Assembly (NCBI GenBank): GCA_002450075.1
Contig: DJYJ01000037.1
Span: 2,701 to 11,245 of the forward strand
DNA from: Clostridiales bacterium UBA6981
GTDB lineage: Bacteria; Bacillota; Clostridia; Oscillospirales; Oscillospiraceae
Direction: 5' to 3'
DNA length: 8,545 nt
Of this stretch, positions 1 through 8,381 are shown piece by piece. Position 1 is the first letter of the stretch. Every line of letters starts with the position of its first letter. The notes below the pieces were generated by a model. It made no database searches and was not told where the DNA came from. It worked only from the letters and a program-made list of their open reading frames with translations. Both the position numbers and the translations under genes were made by a program.

Positions 1-546
1 GCCGCTGCCGGGGCCGGGCGCCGTCACGACGATCAGGCTGCGCTCGGTCTCGATATAATCGTTCTTGCCGAAGCCGTCCTCCGACACGATCAGTGCGACG
101 TCGGAGGGATAATCGGGGATGATATAGTGCCGATAGGTGCGGACGCCGAGCGCCTCGAGCCGCTTCATGAACTTGTCGGCGATCGCCTGGCCGCGATAGT
201 GGGTCACGACGACGCTGCCGATGTACAGCCCGATGCCGCGGAACGCGTCGATCAGACGCAGCGTGTCGTCCTCATAGGTGATGCCGAGATCACCGCGGCG
301 CTTCGAACGCTCGATGTCGTCGGCACTGATCGCGATGACGATCTCGGCGACGTCCTTCATCTCCAGCAGCATGCGCACCTTGCTGTCCGGCTTGAAGCCG
401 GGGAGCACGCGCGAGGCGTGAAAGTCGTCAAAGAGCTTGCCGCCGAATTCCAGATACAGCTTGCCGCCGAAGTGGGCGATCCGGTCGCGGATGTTCTGAG
501 ACTGGAGCTTAACGTACTTGTCGTTGTCGAATCCCTGTTTGAACAT
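1..546 (-). CDS. DUF1846 (UPF0371) family protein, N-terminal part, cut by window edge
   Basis: This is the first 182 codons of a leftward gene; the family is usually about 500 residues, so roughly the last two thirds lie outside the window. The protein begins MFKQGFDNDKYVKLQSQNIR, then IAHFGGKLYLEFGGKLFDDF (residues 23-42), HASRVLPGFKPDSK (43-56), ISADDIE (73-79), and ends in VVTAPGPGSG (about 173-182). This order is the recognisable N-terminus of the DUF1846/UPF0371 family. The glycine-rich APGPGSG run is family-typical and resembles a phosphate-binding loop, but I assign no reaction from it. The ATG at 546 is supported by a GGGAG about 10 nt upstream (557-561). It starts 26 nt after the stop of the acyltransferase gene, with no terminator visible between, so the two are probably co-transcribed. 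The biochemical function of the family is not established to my knowledge. Family call is firm; function is open. Confidence 0.93.
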   Translation of the reverse strand, partial: MFKQGFDNDKYVKLQSQNIRDRIAHFGGKLYLEFGGKLFDDFHASRVLPGFKPDSKVRMLLEMKDVAEIVIAISADDIERSKRRGDLGITYEDDTLRLIDAFRGIGLYIGSVVVTHYRGQAIADKFMKRLEALGVRTYRHYIIPDYPSDVALIVSEDGFGKNDYIETERSLIVVTAPGPGSG

Positions 547-572
547 GTCTCTCTTTCTCCCGTTCTTAGCGT

Positions 573-1745
573 TCAGACGCCCGTGCCGACAGGACTGCCG
601 AGCAAGGCGCAGGCGGTCAAATACTTATGCGTACACAAAGCCAGATGCGTCCGCAGCAGGAAATTGCTGCCGTTGGCGGTGCCGACATACAGATCCGTCG
701 GCCCGCGCAGGGACATGCCGGTGATCTGCCCGATCGGGACGCTCACACCCCCCGGCAGCTCCAGATGATCGGCATAGAGGATGAGATCGCCGCGCGCGAC
801 AAACTCGCTCGAGCGGCCGGACTGGATACTGTACAGCTCCAGATTCTCGTCGGAAAAGATCGGCTCGTCCGCCCCGGCCGCGCGGCAGAGCTTTTCGATC
901 TGCTTGTCCTGCCAGCGGTTCCAGCTCCGCACGTCCGGGAAGGGCGCGTCGCCGCCGACAAAGGCGCCGGTGGGAGCATAGTGGGTTTCAAACCCGCAGC
1001 GGCGGCAGCGGAAATCGTCGCCCTCGGAATAGAGCGTGGCATGCGAGAAGCACTTCGGACAGATGAACAGCAGCGTCTCGAGGTTCTCGGCCAGATGGCG
1101 GCCGCGGTACAGGACCGGGCGGCTGCGCTGGTCGTCAAAGGCGTCGACGTGGATGTCGCGGGCGATCGCGGCGTTGATCTGCAGCGCGCTCATGCCCTTG
1201 AGCTCCTCGGCCGTATAGACCTTGACGAGCTCGCCGCGCAGCATGCCGCGCCGCACGCTGTCGCCCGACCAGCGCGGAGAGGAGAGATACCCGCCGCGCA
1301 GCCGGAAGGTGACGAGCGAGGCGCCGCTCTGCTTTATGAGCTTGCCCGTCGAGGCGGGAAAGTCGCGCGTTACGCCGTCCCAGGTGCGGTTGCCCTCCGG
1401 GAAGAGGGCGACGTTGTGCCCTGCGCGGGTCACGCGCAGCATCTCCATCACGGCGCCGGCGGCGCTGCCGCCCTTCTGGCGGACGATGGGATGCACGAGC
1501 CAGTCGAGCAGGCGCGAGACAAAGCCGAGACGCATGATGTGCTCGCTGGCGAGAAAATACATCTGGTTGCGGAAGGCCGCGCCGACGAGCAGCGGGTCCC
1601 AGTCGGTCACGTGGTTGCACACGACGACATACGGCCCCGCGGGCGCGTGGCTTTTGCAGCGGTAGTTGAAGCGGATGAGAAGGATCAGCCGCACGAGCGG
1701 GCGCAGCAGCTTCCAGATCACGGCATGTCGGGTATGATGCTCCAT
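573..1745 (-). CDS. PlsC-type 1-acyl-glycerol-3-phosphate acyltransferase-like protein with C-terminal zinc ribbon
   Basis: This is a 390-residue protein. The N-terminal half is a PlsC/LPLAT acyltransferase domain: a hydrophobic, basic N-terminus that may associate with the membrane (residues 10-28), the catalytic HX4D motif in NHVTDWDP (H45, D50), and the substrate-binding FPEGNRT motif (115-121, a variant of FPEGTRS). The family transfers an acyl group to lysophosphatidic acid or related acceptors in phospholipid synthesis at the cytoplasmic membrane face. Plain PlsC proteins are about 200-250 residues; this one continues with a four-cysteine zinc ribbon (C229, C232, C247, C250) and a beta-rich C-terminal segment (about 298-366, containing EFVARGDLILYADHLEL) that could be a PH-like lipid or partner-binding module, which is inference. 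The ATG at 1745 has an excellent AAAGGAGG eight bases upstream. It lies divergent to secA and 26 nt upstream of the DUF1846 gene. The acceptor lipid cannot be told from sequence; a paralogue rather than the housekeeping PlsC is likely. Confidence 0.88.
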   Translation of the reverse strand: MEHHTRHAVIWKLLRPLVRLILLIRFNYRCKSHAPAGPYVVVCNHVTDWDPLLVGAAFRNQMYFLASEHIMRLGFVSRLLDWLVHPIVRQKGGSAAGAVMEMLRVTRAGHNVALFPEGNRTWDGVTRDFPASTGKLIKQSGASLVTFRLRGGYLSSPRWSGDSVRRGMLRGELVKVYTAEELKGMSALQINAAIARDIHVDAFDDQRSRPVLYRGRHLAENLETLLFICPKCFSHATLYSEGDDFRCRRCGFETHYAPTGAFVGGDAPFPDVRSWNRWQDKQIEKLCRAAGADEPIFSDENLELYSIQSGRSSEFVARGDLILYADHLELPGGVSVPIGQITGMSLRGPTDLYVGTANGSNFLLRTHLALCTHKYLTACALLGSPVGTGV

Positions 1746-1753
1746 AATTGCGG

Positions 1754-1761
1754 CCTCCTTT
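1754..1761 (-). promoter_or_regulatory. Strong Shine-Dalgarno of the acyltransferase gene
   Basis: Read on the minus strand, AAAGGAGG lies 8 nt before the ATG at 1745. It fixes the start at 1745 and rules out the longer overlapping minus frame starting at 1806. Confidence 0.85.
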
Positions 1762-1784
1762 ACTCCCTATTATCCTATCATCAT

Positions 1785-1813
1785 ATTTTAGCATAGCCTT
1801 TTTCAAAGCACAA
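1785..1813 (-). promoter_or_regulatory. Predicted sigma-A-type promoter for the leftward acyltransferase-DUF1846 unit
   Basis: On the minus strand, a TTGTGC box (1808-1813) is followed after exactly 17 bp by TAAAAT (1785-1790), with TGC directly before it, which is an extended -10. Transcription would start near 1778, giving a short leader of about 30 nt that contains the AAAGGAGG. The -35 matches consensus at only three positions, so the call rests on spacing, the extended -10 and position. Confidence 0.5.
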
Positions 1814-1821
1814 GAATTTAC

Positions 1822-1850
1822 TTTTATTCTGCATAAAGTTATGTTATAAT
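1822..1850 (+). promoter_or_regulatory. Predicted extended -10 promoter for secA
   Basis: A perfect TATAAT (1845-1850) is preceded by TGT (1842-1844), forming an extended -10 element. The position 17 bp upstream holds only a poor -35 (TTTTAT, 1822-1827), which the TGn element could compensate. It sits in an AT-rich island between two GC-rich genes. Predicted start near 1857 gives a leader of about 60 nt before the secA ATG. The hexamers of this and the leftward promoter lie only a few bases apart, so the two promoters may compete for polymerase. Confidence 0.6.
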
Positions 1851-1869
1851 CTTATTTTGTAGAAGTATG

Positions 1870-1897
1870 CGCTTGCAGATATGCCAAGCGTGAAGCG
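1870..1897 (+). other. Possible alternative hairpins in the secA leader
   Basis: CGCTTG (1870-1875) can pair with CAAGCG (1885-1890) around a 9-nt loop. The five bases CGCTT can instead pair with a second AAGCG at 1893-1897, immediately before the AAAGG Shine-Dalgarno (1901-1905). The pairings exclude each other. The stems are short and no known RNA family is recognised, so this is only a candidate. Confidence 0.25.
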
Positions 1898-1917
1898 AAG
1901 AAAGGCTTAATACCGAC

Positions 1918-4692
<2,775 letters not shown>

Positions 4693-4723
4693 TTTTTTGT
4701 GTTTAGATTTCAGTTTTTAGAGT

Positions 4724-5524
4724 ATGTTTATCGAAAACAAAGAAAATGAGCTGGTCTATATGACCTCGAGCGCGATAAAGGCGCGCCATGCGTTCACCAC
4801 GCGCTACGGCGGCGTGAGCGAGGGGATCTTTTCCTCGCTCAACCTCGGCTCGAACCGCGGGGACGACCCCGACGCGGTGCGGGAGAATTACCGCCGCGTC
4901 TGCGCGCTGATGGGCGTGGGGATCGACGAGGCGGCCGTCACAAAACAGGTGCACGGCAATGTCGTGCGCGTTGTGACAGGGGAGGACAGGCACGTGTGCA
5001 TGAGCACCGTCCCTTACGAGGCGGACGGCCTTGTCACGGCCGAGCGGGGCCTGCCGCTGATGTGCTTTACGGCCGACTGCGTGCCGGCGCTGCTCTGCGA
5101 CAGCGTCCACGGCGTGATCGCCGCGGTGCACTGCGGCTGGCGCAGCTCGGTGGGGGATATCCTGGGCAACGCTGTGAAGGCGATGCGCGCGCTCGGCGCA
5201 AGGCCGGAGACGATCTGCTGCGCGCTCGGCCCGGCGATCGGGAGCTGCTGCTTTGAGACCGACGACGACGTGCCGCAGGCTGTCGAGGCGTATCTCGGCG
5301 GCGAGACCGAGGGGCTCTTCCGCCGCCGCGCCGACGGCAAGACGCTGGTGGATCTGCGCGGCGCCAACAAACGGCGGCTCATGCAGCTCGGTTTTCGGGA
5401 AGAGAACATCGACGTCTCGGAGGAATGCACCTTCTGCAGCCACGACAAATACTGGTCCCACCGCTACACCCGCGGGCAGCGCGGGAGCCAGGCGTCCGTC
5501 ATCGTCCTGAGCGAAAAGAATTAG
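4724..5524 (+). CDS. pgeF: YfiH/PgeF-type laccase-domain protein (purine nucleoside phosphorylase / polyphenol oxidase family)
   Basis: This is a 266-residue member of the YfiH/YlmD/LACC1 family. It shows HAFTTRYGGVSEGIFSSLNL (22-41), KQVHGN (74-79), ADGLVT (100-105), FTADCVPALL (115-124), VHCGWR (135-140) and ECTFCSHDKYWSHR (234-247). The expected zinc ligands are H77, C119 and H136. Family members are reported to phosphorolyse adenosine, inosine and methylthioadenosine and to deaminate adenosine; the E. coli protein is also reported to remove wrongly built UDP-MurNAc-L-serine during peptidoglycan synthesis. Older annotations as multicopper oxidase or laccase are less likely to reflect its main role. 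It lies 31 nt after secA and 10 nt before the lipoprotein gene. The ATG at 4724 has no clear Shine-Dalgarno (only TTTTTAGAGT precedes it), so translation may be weak or start at the in-frame ATG 36 bases later. Family call firm; the preferred substrate is not decidable here. Confidence 0.92.
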   Translation: MFIENKENELVYMTSSAIKARHAFTTRYGGVSEGIFSSLNLGSNRGDDPDAVRENYRRVCALMGVGIDEAAVTKQVHGNVVRVVTGEDRHVCMSTVPYEADGLVTAERGLPLMCFTADCVPALLCDSVHGVIAAVHCGWRSSVGDILGNAVKAMRALGARPETICCALGPAIGSCCFETDDDVPQAVEAYLGGETEGLFRRRADGKTLVDLRGANKRRLMQLGFREENIDVSEECTFCSHDKYWSHRYTRGQRGSQASVIVLSEKN

Positions 5525-5534
5525 AGGTAAGAGA

Positions 5535-7157
5535 ATGAAGAGAAAGATCAAAAGAACGCTGATCCTGCTTGTCGCCCTGGCGCTGGTGCTCGTGCTCGCC
5601 GGCTGCGGCCGGGCAAGCGAGACGGGCGGAATCCCCACCTCCACGGGCGGCCGGGATATCGAAAAGGGCTATTCGGCGGACCATGTGTTTTCGCTCAACT
5701 CCAACAGCAACTTCAGCTTCAACCCCTCCGTCGCCACGAACCACTCCAACCAGCTGATCTGCTCGCTGGTGTACGAGAACCTCGTGGAGGTCGACAACAA
5801 CTTTGAGATCATCGAAGGCGCGGGGCTGATCCGGGAATGGACCGTCTCGGAGGACGGCAAGACCTGGACGCTGACCTATGATACGACGCACGTCTTCCAC
5901 GACGGCACGCCCGTCACCGGCAACGATATGCGCATGTCGATCGAATACTGCATCAACTCCGACCGCTACACCGGCCGCTTCGCGAGCGTCCAGGGCGTAT
6001 CCTATACCGACAGCCAGCTGATCATCGCGCTCGGCATCCCGAACAAGCAGTTCATCAAGCTGCTCAACGTCCCGGTCGTCAAGGTCGGCACGAACGGCGA
6101 CGTCCACCCGATGGGCAGCGGCCCGTACATGTACAACGAGGAGGGCACGCAGCTGCTGGCCTTCAACGGCTATAACGGCTATGAAAACCTGCCGGTGGAC
6201 GTGATCTATCTCAAGGAGTATTCCACGGCCGAGGATATCATCGCCGCCTTTGAGGACTCGTATGTAGATGTGATCATCAACGACCCGAGCAGCTATACCA
6301 ACCTCGGCTATGCCAGCTCCAACGAGATCCGCGCCTTCCCCACGACGAACATGCACTACATCGCCTTCAACGAGACGAGCGACAGCTGCCGCTACAACAA
6401 CGTGCGCGCGGCGCTGCAGTACGCCTTCGACCGGGAATATCTCGCCAACGAGATGCTGCACGGCAACGGCGTCGCCTCCGCGGTGCCGATGTATCCCACC
6501 TGTACGGCCTATCCCACGGCGCTGGCCGACTCGCTGGCCTTTGATCTGGAAAAGTGCAGGATGATCCTGCAGAACTTCGGACTCAAGGACTCGGACGACA
6601 ACGGCATGTTCGACAGCATGAGCGGCGTGGGCGATCTGACCTTCACGATGATCCTCTGCAGCGATTCAAGCGCAAAGGCCGGCATGGCCCAGAAGTTCGC
6701 CCAGGACATGAGGACGATCGGCATCACGGTGAAGATCTATGAGCTGGGCTGGGAGGACTATCTCAAGGCGCTGGAAGACGGCGAACTGGAGATCAGCGAA
6801 AACCGCACGGTCGACTATGACATGTACTATGCCGAGGTCAAGCTGCGCAACGACTTTGACATGACCGAGCTCCTCCAGGTCCGCGACGAGGACAACGAAA
6901 AGACCAACATCAACTTTACCAACTCGCACGACTCAAGCTACGAGACCTATATCAACAACTATCTCGCCGCCACCGACGCCGCGCGCGCCACCGCGTACTA
7001 TGCCTTCTGCTACTATCTCAGCCAGAACGCAACGATCATCCCCCTCGGCTTTGAAAAGCAGCAGATCATCACCCACCGCGGCGTGATCAAGGGCGTCGAC
7101 GCCAACGCAGGCAATCCGCTCTACGGCTTCCCGAACTGGGAAATCGACTTGAGCTGA
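5535..7157 (+). CDS. ABC transporter substrate-binding lipoprotein, family 5 (oligopeptide/nickel type)
   Basis: This is a 540-residue extracytoplasmic solute-binding protein. The N-terminus is a lipoprotein signal: basic MKRKIKR, a hydrophobic stretch (8-21) and lipobox LAGC with the lipidated cysteine at C24. The SBP_bac_5 fold is shown by VYENLVEVDNNFEI (79-92), GLIREWTVSEDGKTWTLTY (97-115), FHDGTPVTGNDMRMSIEY (121-138), GSGPYMY (194-200), NNVRAALQYAFDREYLA (288-304) and the C-terminal IIPLGFEK (501-508). A DSDDNGMFD loop (352-360) resembles a calcium-binding loop and is common in this family. It would be exported by Sec, lipidated and held on the outer face of the membrane. AGAGG overlaps the preceding stop codon, 7 nt before this ATG, so translation may be coupled to the upstream gene. 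No permease or ATPase gene is next to it, so it is an orphan. Peptides are the usual ligand; the nucleoside-enzyme neighbours are suggestive only. Confidence 0.93.
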   Translation: MKRKIKRTLILLVALALVLVLAGCGRASETGGIPTSTGGRDIEKGYSADHVFSLNSNSNFSFNPSVATNHSNQLICSLVYENLVEVDNNFEIIEGAGLIREWTVSEDGKTWTLTYDTTHVFHDGTPVTGNDMRMSIEYCINSDRYTGRFASVQGVSYTDSQLIIALGIPNKQFIKLLNVPVVKVGTNGDVHPMGSGPYMYNEEGTQLLAFNGYNGYENLPVDVIYLKEYSTAEDIIAAFEDSYVDVIINDPSSYTNLGYASSNEIRAFPTTNMHYIAFNETSDSCRYNNVRAALQYAFDREYLANEMLHGNGVASAVPMYPTCTAYPTALADSLAFDLEKCRMILQNFGLKDSDDNGMFDSMSGVGDLTFTMILCSDSSAKAGMAQKFAQDMRTIGITVKIYELGWEDYLKALEDGELEISENRTVDYDMYYAEVKLRNDFDMTELLQVRDEDNEKTNINFTNSHDSSYETYINNYLAATDAARATAYYAFCYYLSQNATIIPLGFEKQQIITHRGVIKGVDANAGNPLYGFPNWEIDLS

Positions 7158-7188
7158 ACCGATACAACAACAAAAAGGAGATACAGAC

Positions 7189-7569
7189 ATGACCGACAGA
7201 GAACTGATGAGCATGGCCAAAGAGGCCTCGATGAACGCCTACGTCCCCTATTCCCGCTTCCCGGTCGGCGCCGCGATCGAGTGTGACGACGGATCGGTCT
7301 TTACCGGCTGCAACGTCGAAAACGCCGCCCTCGGCAGCACGATCTGCGCCGAGCGCACCGCCTGCTGCAAGGCCGTCAGCGAAGGCCACCGCAGCTTCCG
7401 CCGCATCGCGATCTATGCCGACAGCGAAAACTGGTGCACGCCCTGCGGCGCCTGCCGTCAGTTCCTCGCCGAGTTTTCGCCCGACATGGAGGTGCTCTGC
7501 GCCCGCGCGGGCGACCGCTACGTCAGCTATAAGCTCTCGGAGCTGATGCCGCACGTGTTCGCGTTCTGA
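7189..7569 (+). CDS. cdd: Cytidine deaminase
   Basis: This 126-residue protein has the usual length of the small homotetrameric cytidine deaminase. It converts cytidine and deoxycytidine to uridine and deoxyuridine in pyrimidine salvage, in the cytoplasm. The active site is complete: CNVENAALGSTICAERTA (41-58) holds zinc ligand C53 and proton-shuttle E55, and PCGACRQ (85-91) holds zinc ligands C86 and C89. The N-terminal YVPYSRFPVGAAI (18-30) is the family substrate-binding segment. An AAGGAG (7175-7180) with 8-nt spacing fixes the start. It lies 31 nt after the lipoprotein gene with no terminator between, and its stop codon overlaps the start of the mini-LysR gene (TGATG). Cysteines are frequent (residues 32, 41, 53, 59, 60, 83, 86, 89, 104), beyond those needed for zinc. 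Confidence 0.97.
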   Translation: MTDRELMSMAKEASMNAYVPYSRFPVGAAIECDDGSVFTGCNVENAALGSTICAERTACCKAVSEGHRSFRRIAIYADSENWCTPCGACRQFLAEFSPDMEVLCARAGDRYVSYKLSELMPHVFAF

Positions 7570-7832
7570 TGGATCTCGAGCAGCTTCGCATCTTCGCCGC
7601 CCTCGCCGAGACGGGCAGCTTTTCCGCCGCGGGCAAGCGGCTGTATAAAAGCCACTCCTCCGTCAGCCGGACCGTCTCCGCGCTCGAGCGGGAGCTCGGC
7701 GTCGCGCTCGCGGTAAGAGACCGCAACTCCTTTGCGCTTACCGGGGAGGGGAGACGGCTCTATGACGGCGCGAAAGCGCTGCTTGAGCAGGCCGAGGATC
7801 TGGAGAAGAGCGTAAAAGAGGCGGGAGAATAG
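7569..7832 (+). CDS. Miniature LysR-type HTH protein, DNA-binding domain only
   Basis: This 87-residue protein matches only the N-terminal winged helix-turn-helix of LysR regulators: LEQLRIFAALAETGSFSAAG (3-22), the recognition-helix region SHSSVSRTVSALERELGV (31-48), the wing RDRNSFALTGEGRRLYDGA (51-69), and the start of the linker helix ALLEQAEDLEKSVKEAGE (70-87). Full LysR proteins have about 300 residues with a periplasmic-binding-protein-like effector domain, which is absent here. The end falls at the natural domain boundary. The ATG shares its A with the cdd stop (7567-7571) and has no good Shine-Dalgarno, so translation is probably coupled to cdd. It could be a stand-alone regulator dimerising through the linker helix, or the stump of a longer gene truncated near the transposase; no effector-domain remnant is seen downstream. 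Target genes are unknown. Confidence 0.8.
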   Translation: MDLEQLRIFAALAETGSFSAAGKRLYKSHSSVSRTVSALERELGVALAVRDRNSFALTGEGRRLYDGAKALLEQAEDLEKSVKEAGE

Positions 7833-7864
7833 AGTGGGGAACGGCTAAGTCTCATTGAAAAAAG

Positions 7865-7878
7865 AGAGGCGGAGGTGA
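7865..7878 (+). promoter_or_regulatory. Two possible Shine-Dalgarno sites at the transposase start
   Basis: AGAGG (7865-7869) precedes the GTG at 7875 by 5 nt. A better anti-16S match, GGAGGTGA (7871-7878), overlaps that GTG and instead suits a CTG start at 7884, 5 nt further on, which would yield a protein beginning (M)QLPQRKATRL. Many relatives start just before an LP-x-RK motif, as I recall, which favours the second reading. The choice is undecided. Confidence 0.45.
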
Positions 7879-8381
7879 AGAACCTGCAACTTCCGCAGAG
7901 AAAGGCGACGCGCCTGAAAGGATACGATTACAGCAGCCCAGGCGTGTATTTTATCACGATCTGCACGCAGAACAGAAAGTGTATGCTCTCGGACCTTGTC
8001 GTAGGGGAGGGGCTTGCCCCTCCCGAAACGCGACTGTCGGAAATCGGACGGATAGCGGAGGAGCAGATACTGGCTCTTGAGGAAAGATTTCCGTCGGTTT
8101 CGATCGACAGGTATGTTGTCATGCCCAATCACATTCATATTCTGCTTCTGCTCAGAGAGCAGGCGGGAGGGGCAAGCCCCTCCCCTACGGTACCGCAAGT
8201 AATCGGCACGTTCAAATCCATTACGACGCGACTGAGCAGGGCGTACGGAGCGGAAGGCCTGGTTTTCCAGCGTTCTTTTCACGACCATGTTGTCCGCGGA
8301 GAGGCAGATTATCGGGAGATCTGGGATTATATTGACAGCAATCCCGCACGATGGCAGGAGGACCGCTTCTATACGGGTTGA
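7875..8381 (+). CDS. REP-associated tyrosine transposase (RAYT, Y1/HUH superfamily)
   Basis: This 168-residue protein belongs to the Y1_Tnp/TnpA-REP branch related to IS200/IS605 transposases, single-strand nucleases that nick DNA through a tyrosine and act on REP hairpins. Seen in the sequence: LPQRKATRLKGYDYS (6-20) and YFITICTQNRK (25-35), the HUH motif in MPNHIHILLLL (83-93; H86, H88), FKSITTRLS (113-121), FQRSFHDHVVRGEADYREIW (131-150) and DYIDSNPARW (151-160). By analogy with E. coli TnpA-REP, the catalytic tyrosine should be Y152. Length is normal and the frame is open, so the gene looks intact. The start is GTG at 7875, or possibly CTG at 7884. Two inverted REP-like palindromes lie inside the coding sequence and encode residues about 43-50 and 97-105. 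No IS ends or second ORF are seen, consistent with a domesticated single-gene RAYT. It is 43 nt after the mini-LysR gene, in the same frame. Confidence 0.93.
   Translation: MKNLQLPQRKATRLKGYDYSSPGVYFITICTQNRKCMLSDLVVGEGLAPPETRLSEIGRIAEEQILALEERFPSVSIDRYVVMPNHIHILLLLREQAGGASPSPTVPQVIGTFKSITTRLSRAYGAEGLVFQRSFHDHVVRGEADYREIWDYIDSNPARWQEDRFYTG
8000..8025 (+). repeat. REP-like palindrome, copy 1, inside the transposase gene
   Basis: GTAG (8001-8004) is followed by the stem GGGAGGGGC (8005-8013), loop TT, and the exact complement GCCCCTCCC (8016-8024). A GTAG at the 5' foot of a hairpin is the hallmark of REP elements recognised by TnpA-REP proteins. The unit is read as VGEGLAPP in the transposase. 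With one flanking base on the outer side it is a perfect 26-nt inverted copy of 8164-8189. Confidence 0.85.
8164..8189 (-). repeat. REP-like palindrome, copy 2, inverted, inside the transposase gene
   Basis: On the minus strand this is the same element as copy 1: GTAG foot (complement of 8185-8188), then the 9-bp stem with two-base loop. It matches copy 1 base for base over 26 nt, 138 nt away and inverted, so the GTAG feet are outermost. On the plus strand it is read as AGGASPSPT in the transposase, between the HUH strand and the FKS helix. Confidence 0.85.

Noticed and set aside
127..768. Plus-strand open frame of 213 codons at the left edge
   Set aside because: It is antisense to the clearly recognised DUF1846 gene and runs across the boundary of two leftward genes; the protein has no family features.
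627..1796. Long plus-strand open frame (389 codons) opposite the acyltransferase gene
   Set aside because: No Shine-Dalgarno and no recognisable domain; composition is low-complexity Ala/Arg/Asp-rich as expected of an antisense shadow in GC-rich DNA. The opposite strand has clear PlsC motifs.
1135..1806. Minus-strand open frame of 223 codons overlapping the acyltransferase
   Set aside because: Out of frame with the PlsC motifs, and its start at 1806 lies upstream of the predicted leftward transcription start; the AAAGGAGG serves the ATG at 1745.
4693..4723. T-rich gap after secA considered as a terminator or promoter
   Set aside because: TTTTTT occurs just after the stop, but no stable GC stem precedes it, and no paired -35/-10 boxes are present.
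4724..5524. Reading the YfiH-family gene as a true multicopper laccase
   Set aside because: The protein has the single-domain zinc-type H/C/H set of the YfiH family and lacks the multiple copper-binding HXH and HCH motifs of laccases.
4703..6461. Minus-strand frames (313 and 320 codons) opposite the PgeF-like and lipoprotein genes
   Set aside because: Antisense shadows; the plus strand encodes well-supported families with ribosome sites.
7848..7870. Resemblance of GTCTCATTGA...GAGAGGC upstream of the transposase to parts of the hairpin at 8404-8436, considered as flanking repeats
   Set aside because: Only short blocks match, with different spacing and order; too weak to call an element boundary.
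8000..8189. The two palindromes considered as CRISPR-like repeats or IS terminal inverted repeats
   Set aside because: Only two units, in inverted orientation and within a coding frame; they do not bound the gene, and the GTAG-hairpin form fits REP elements better.
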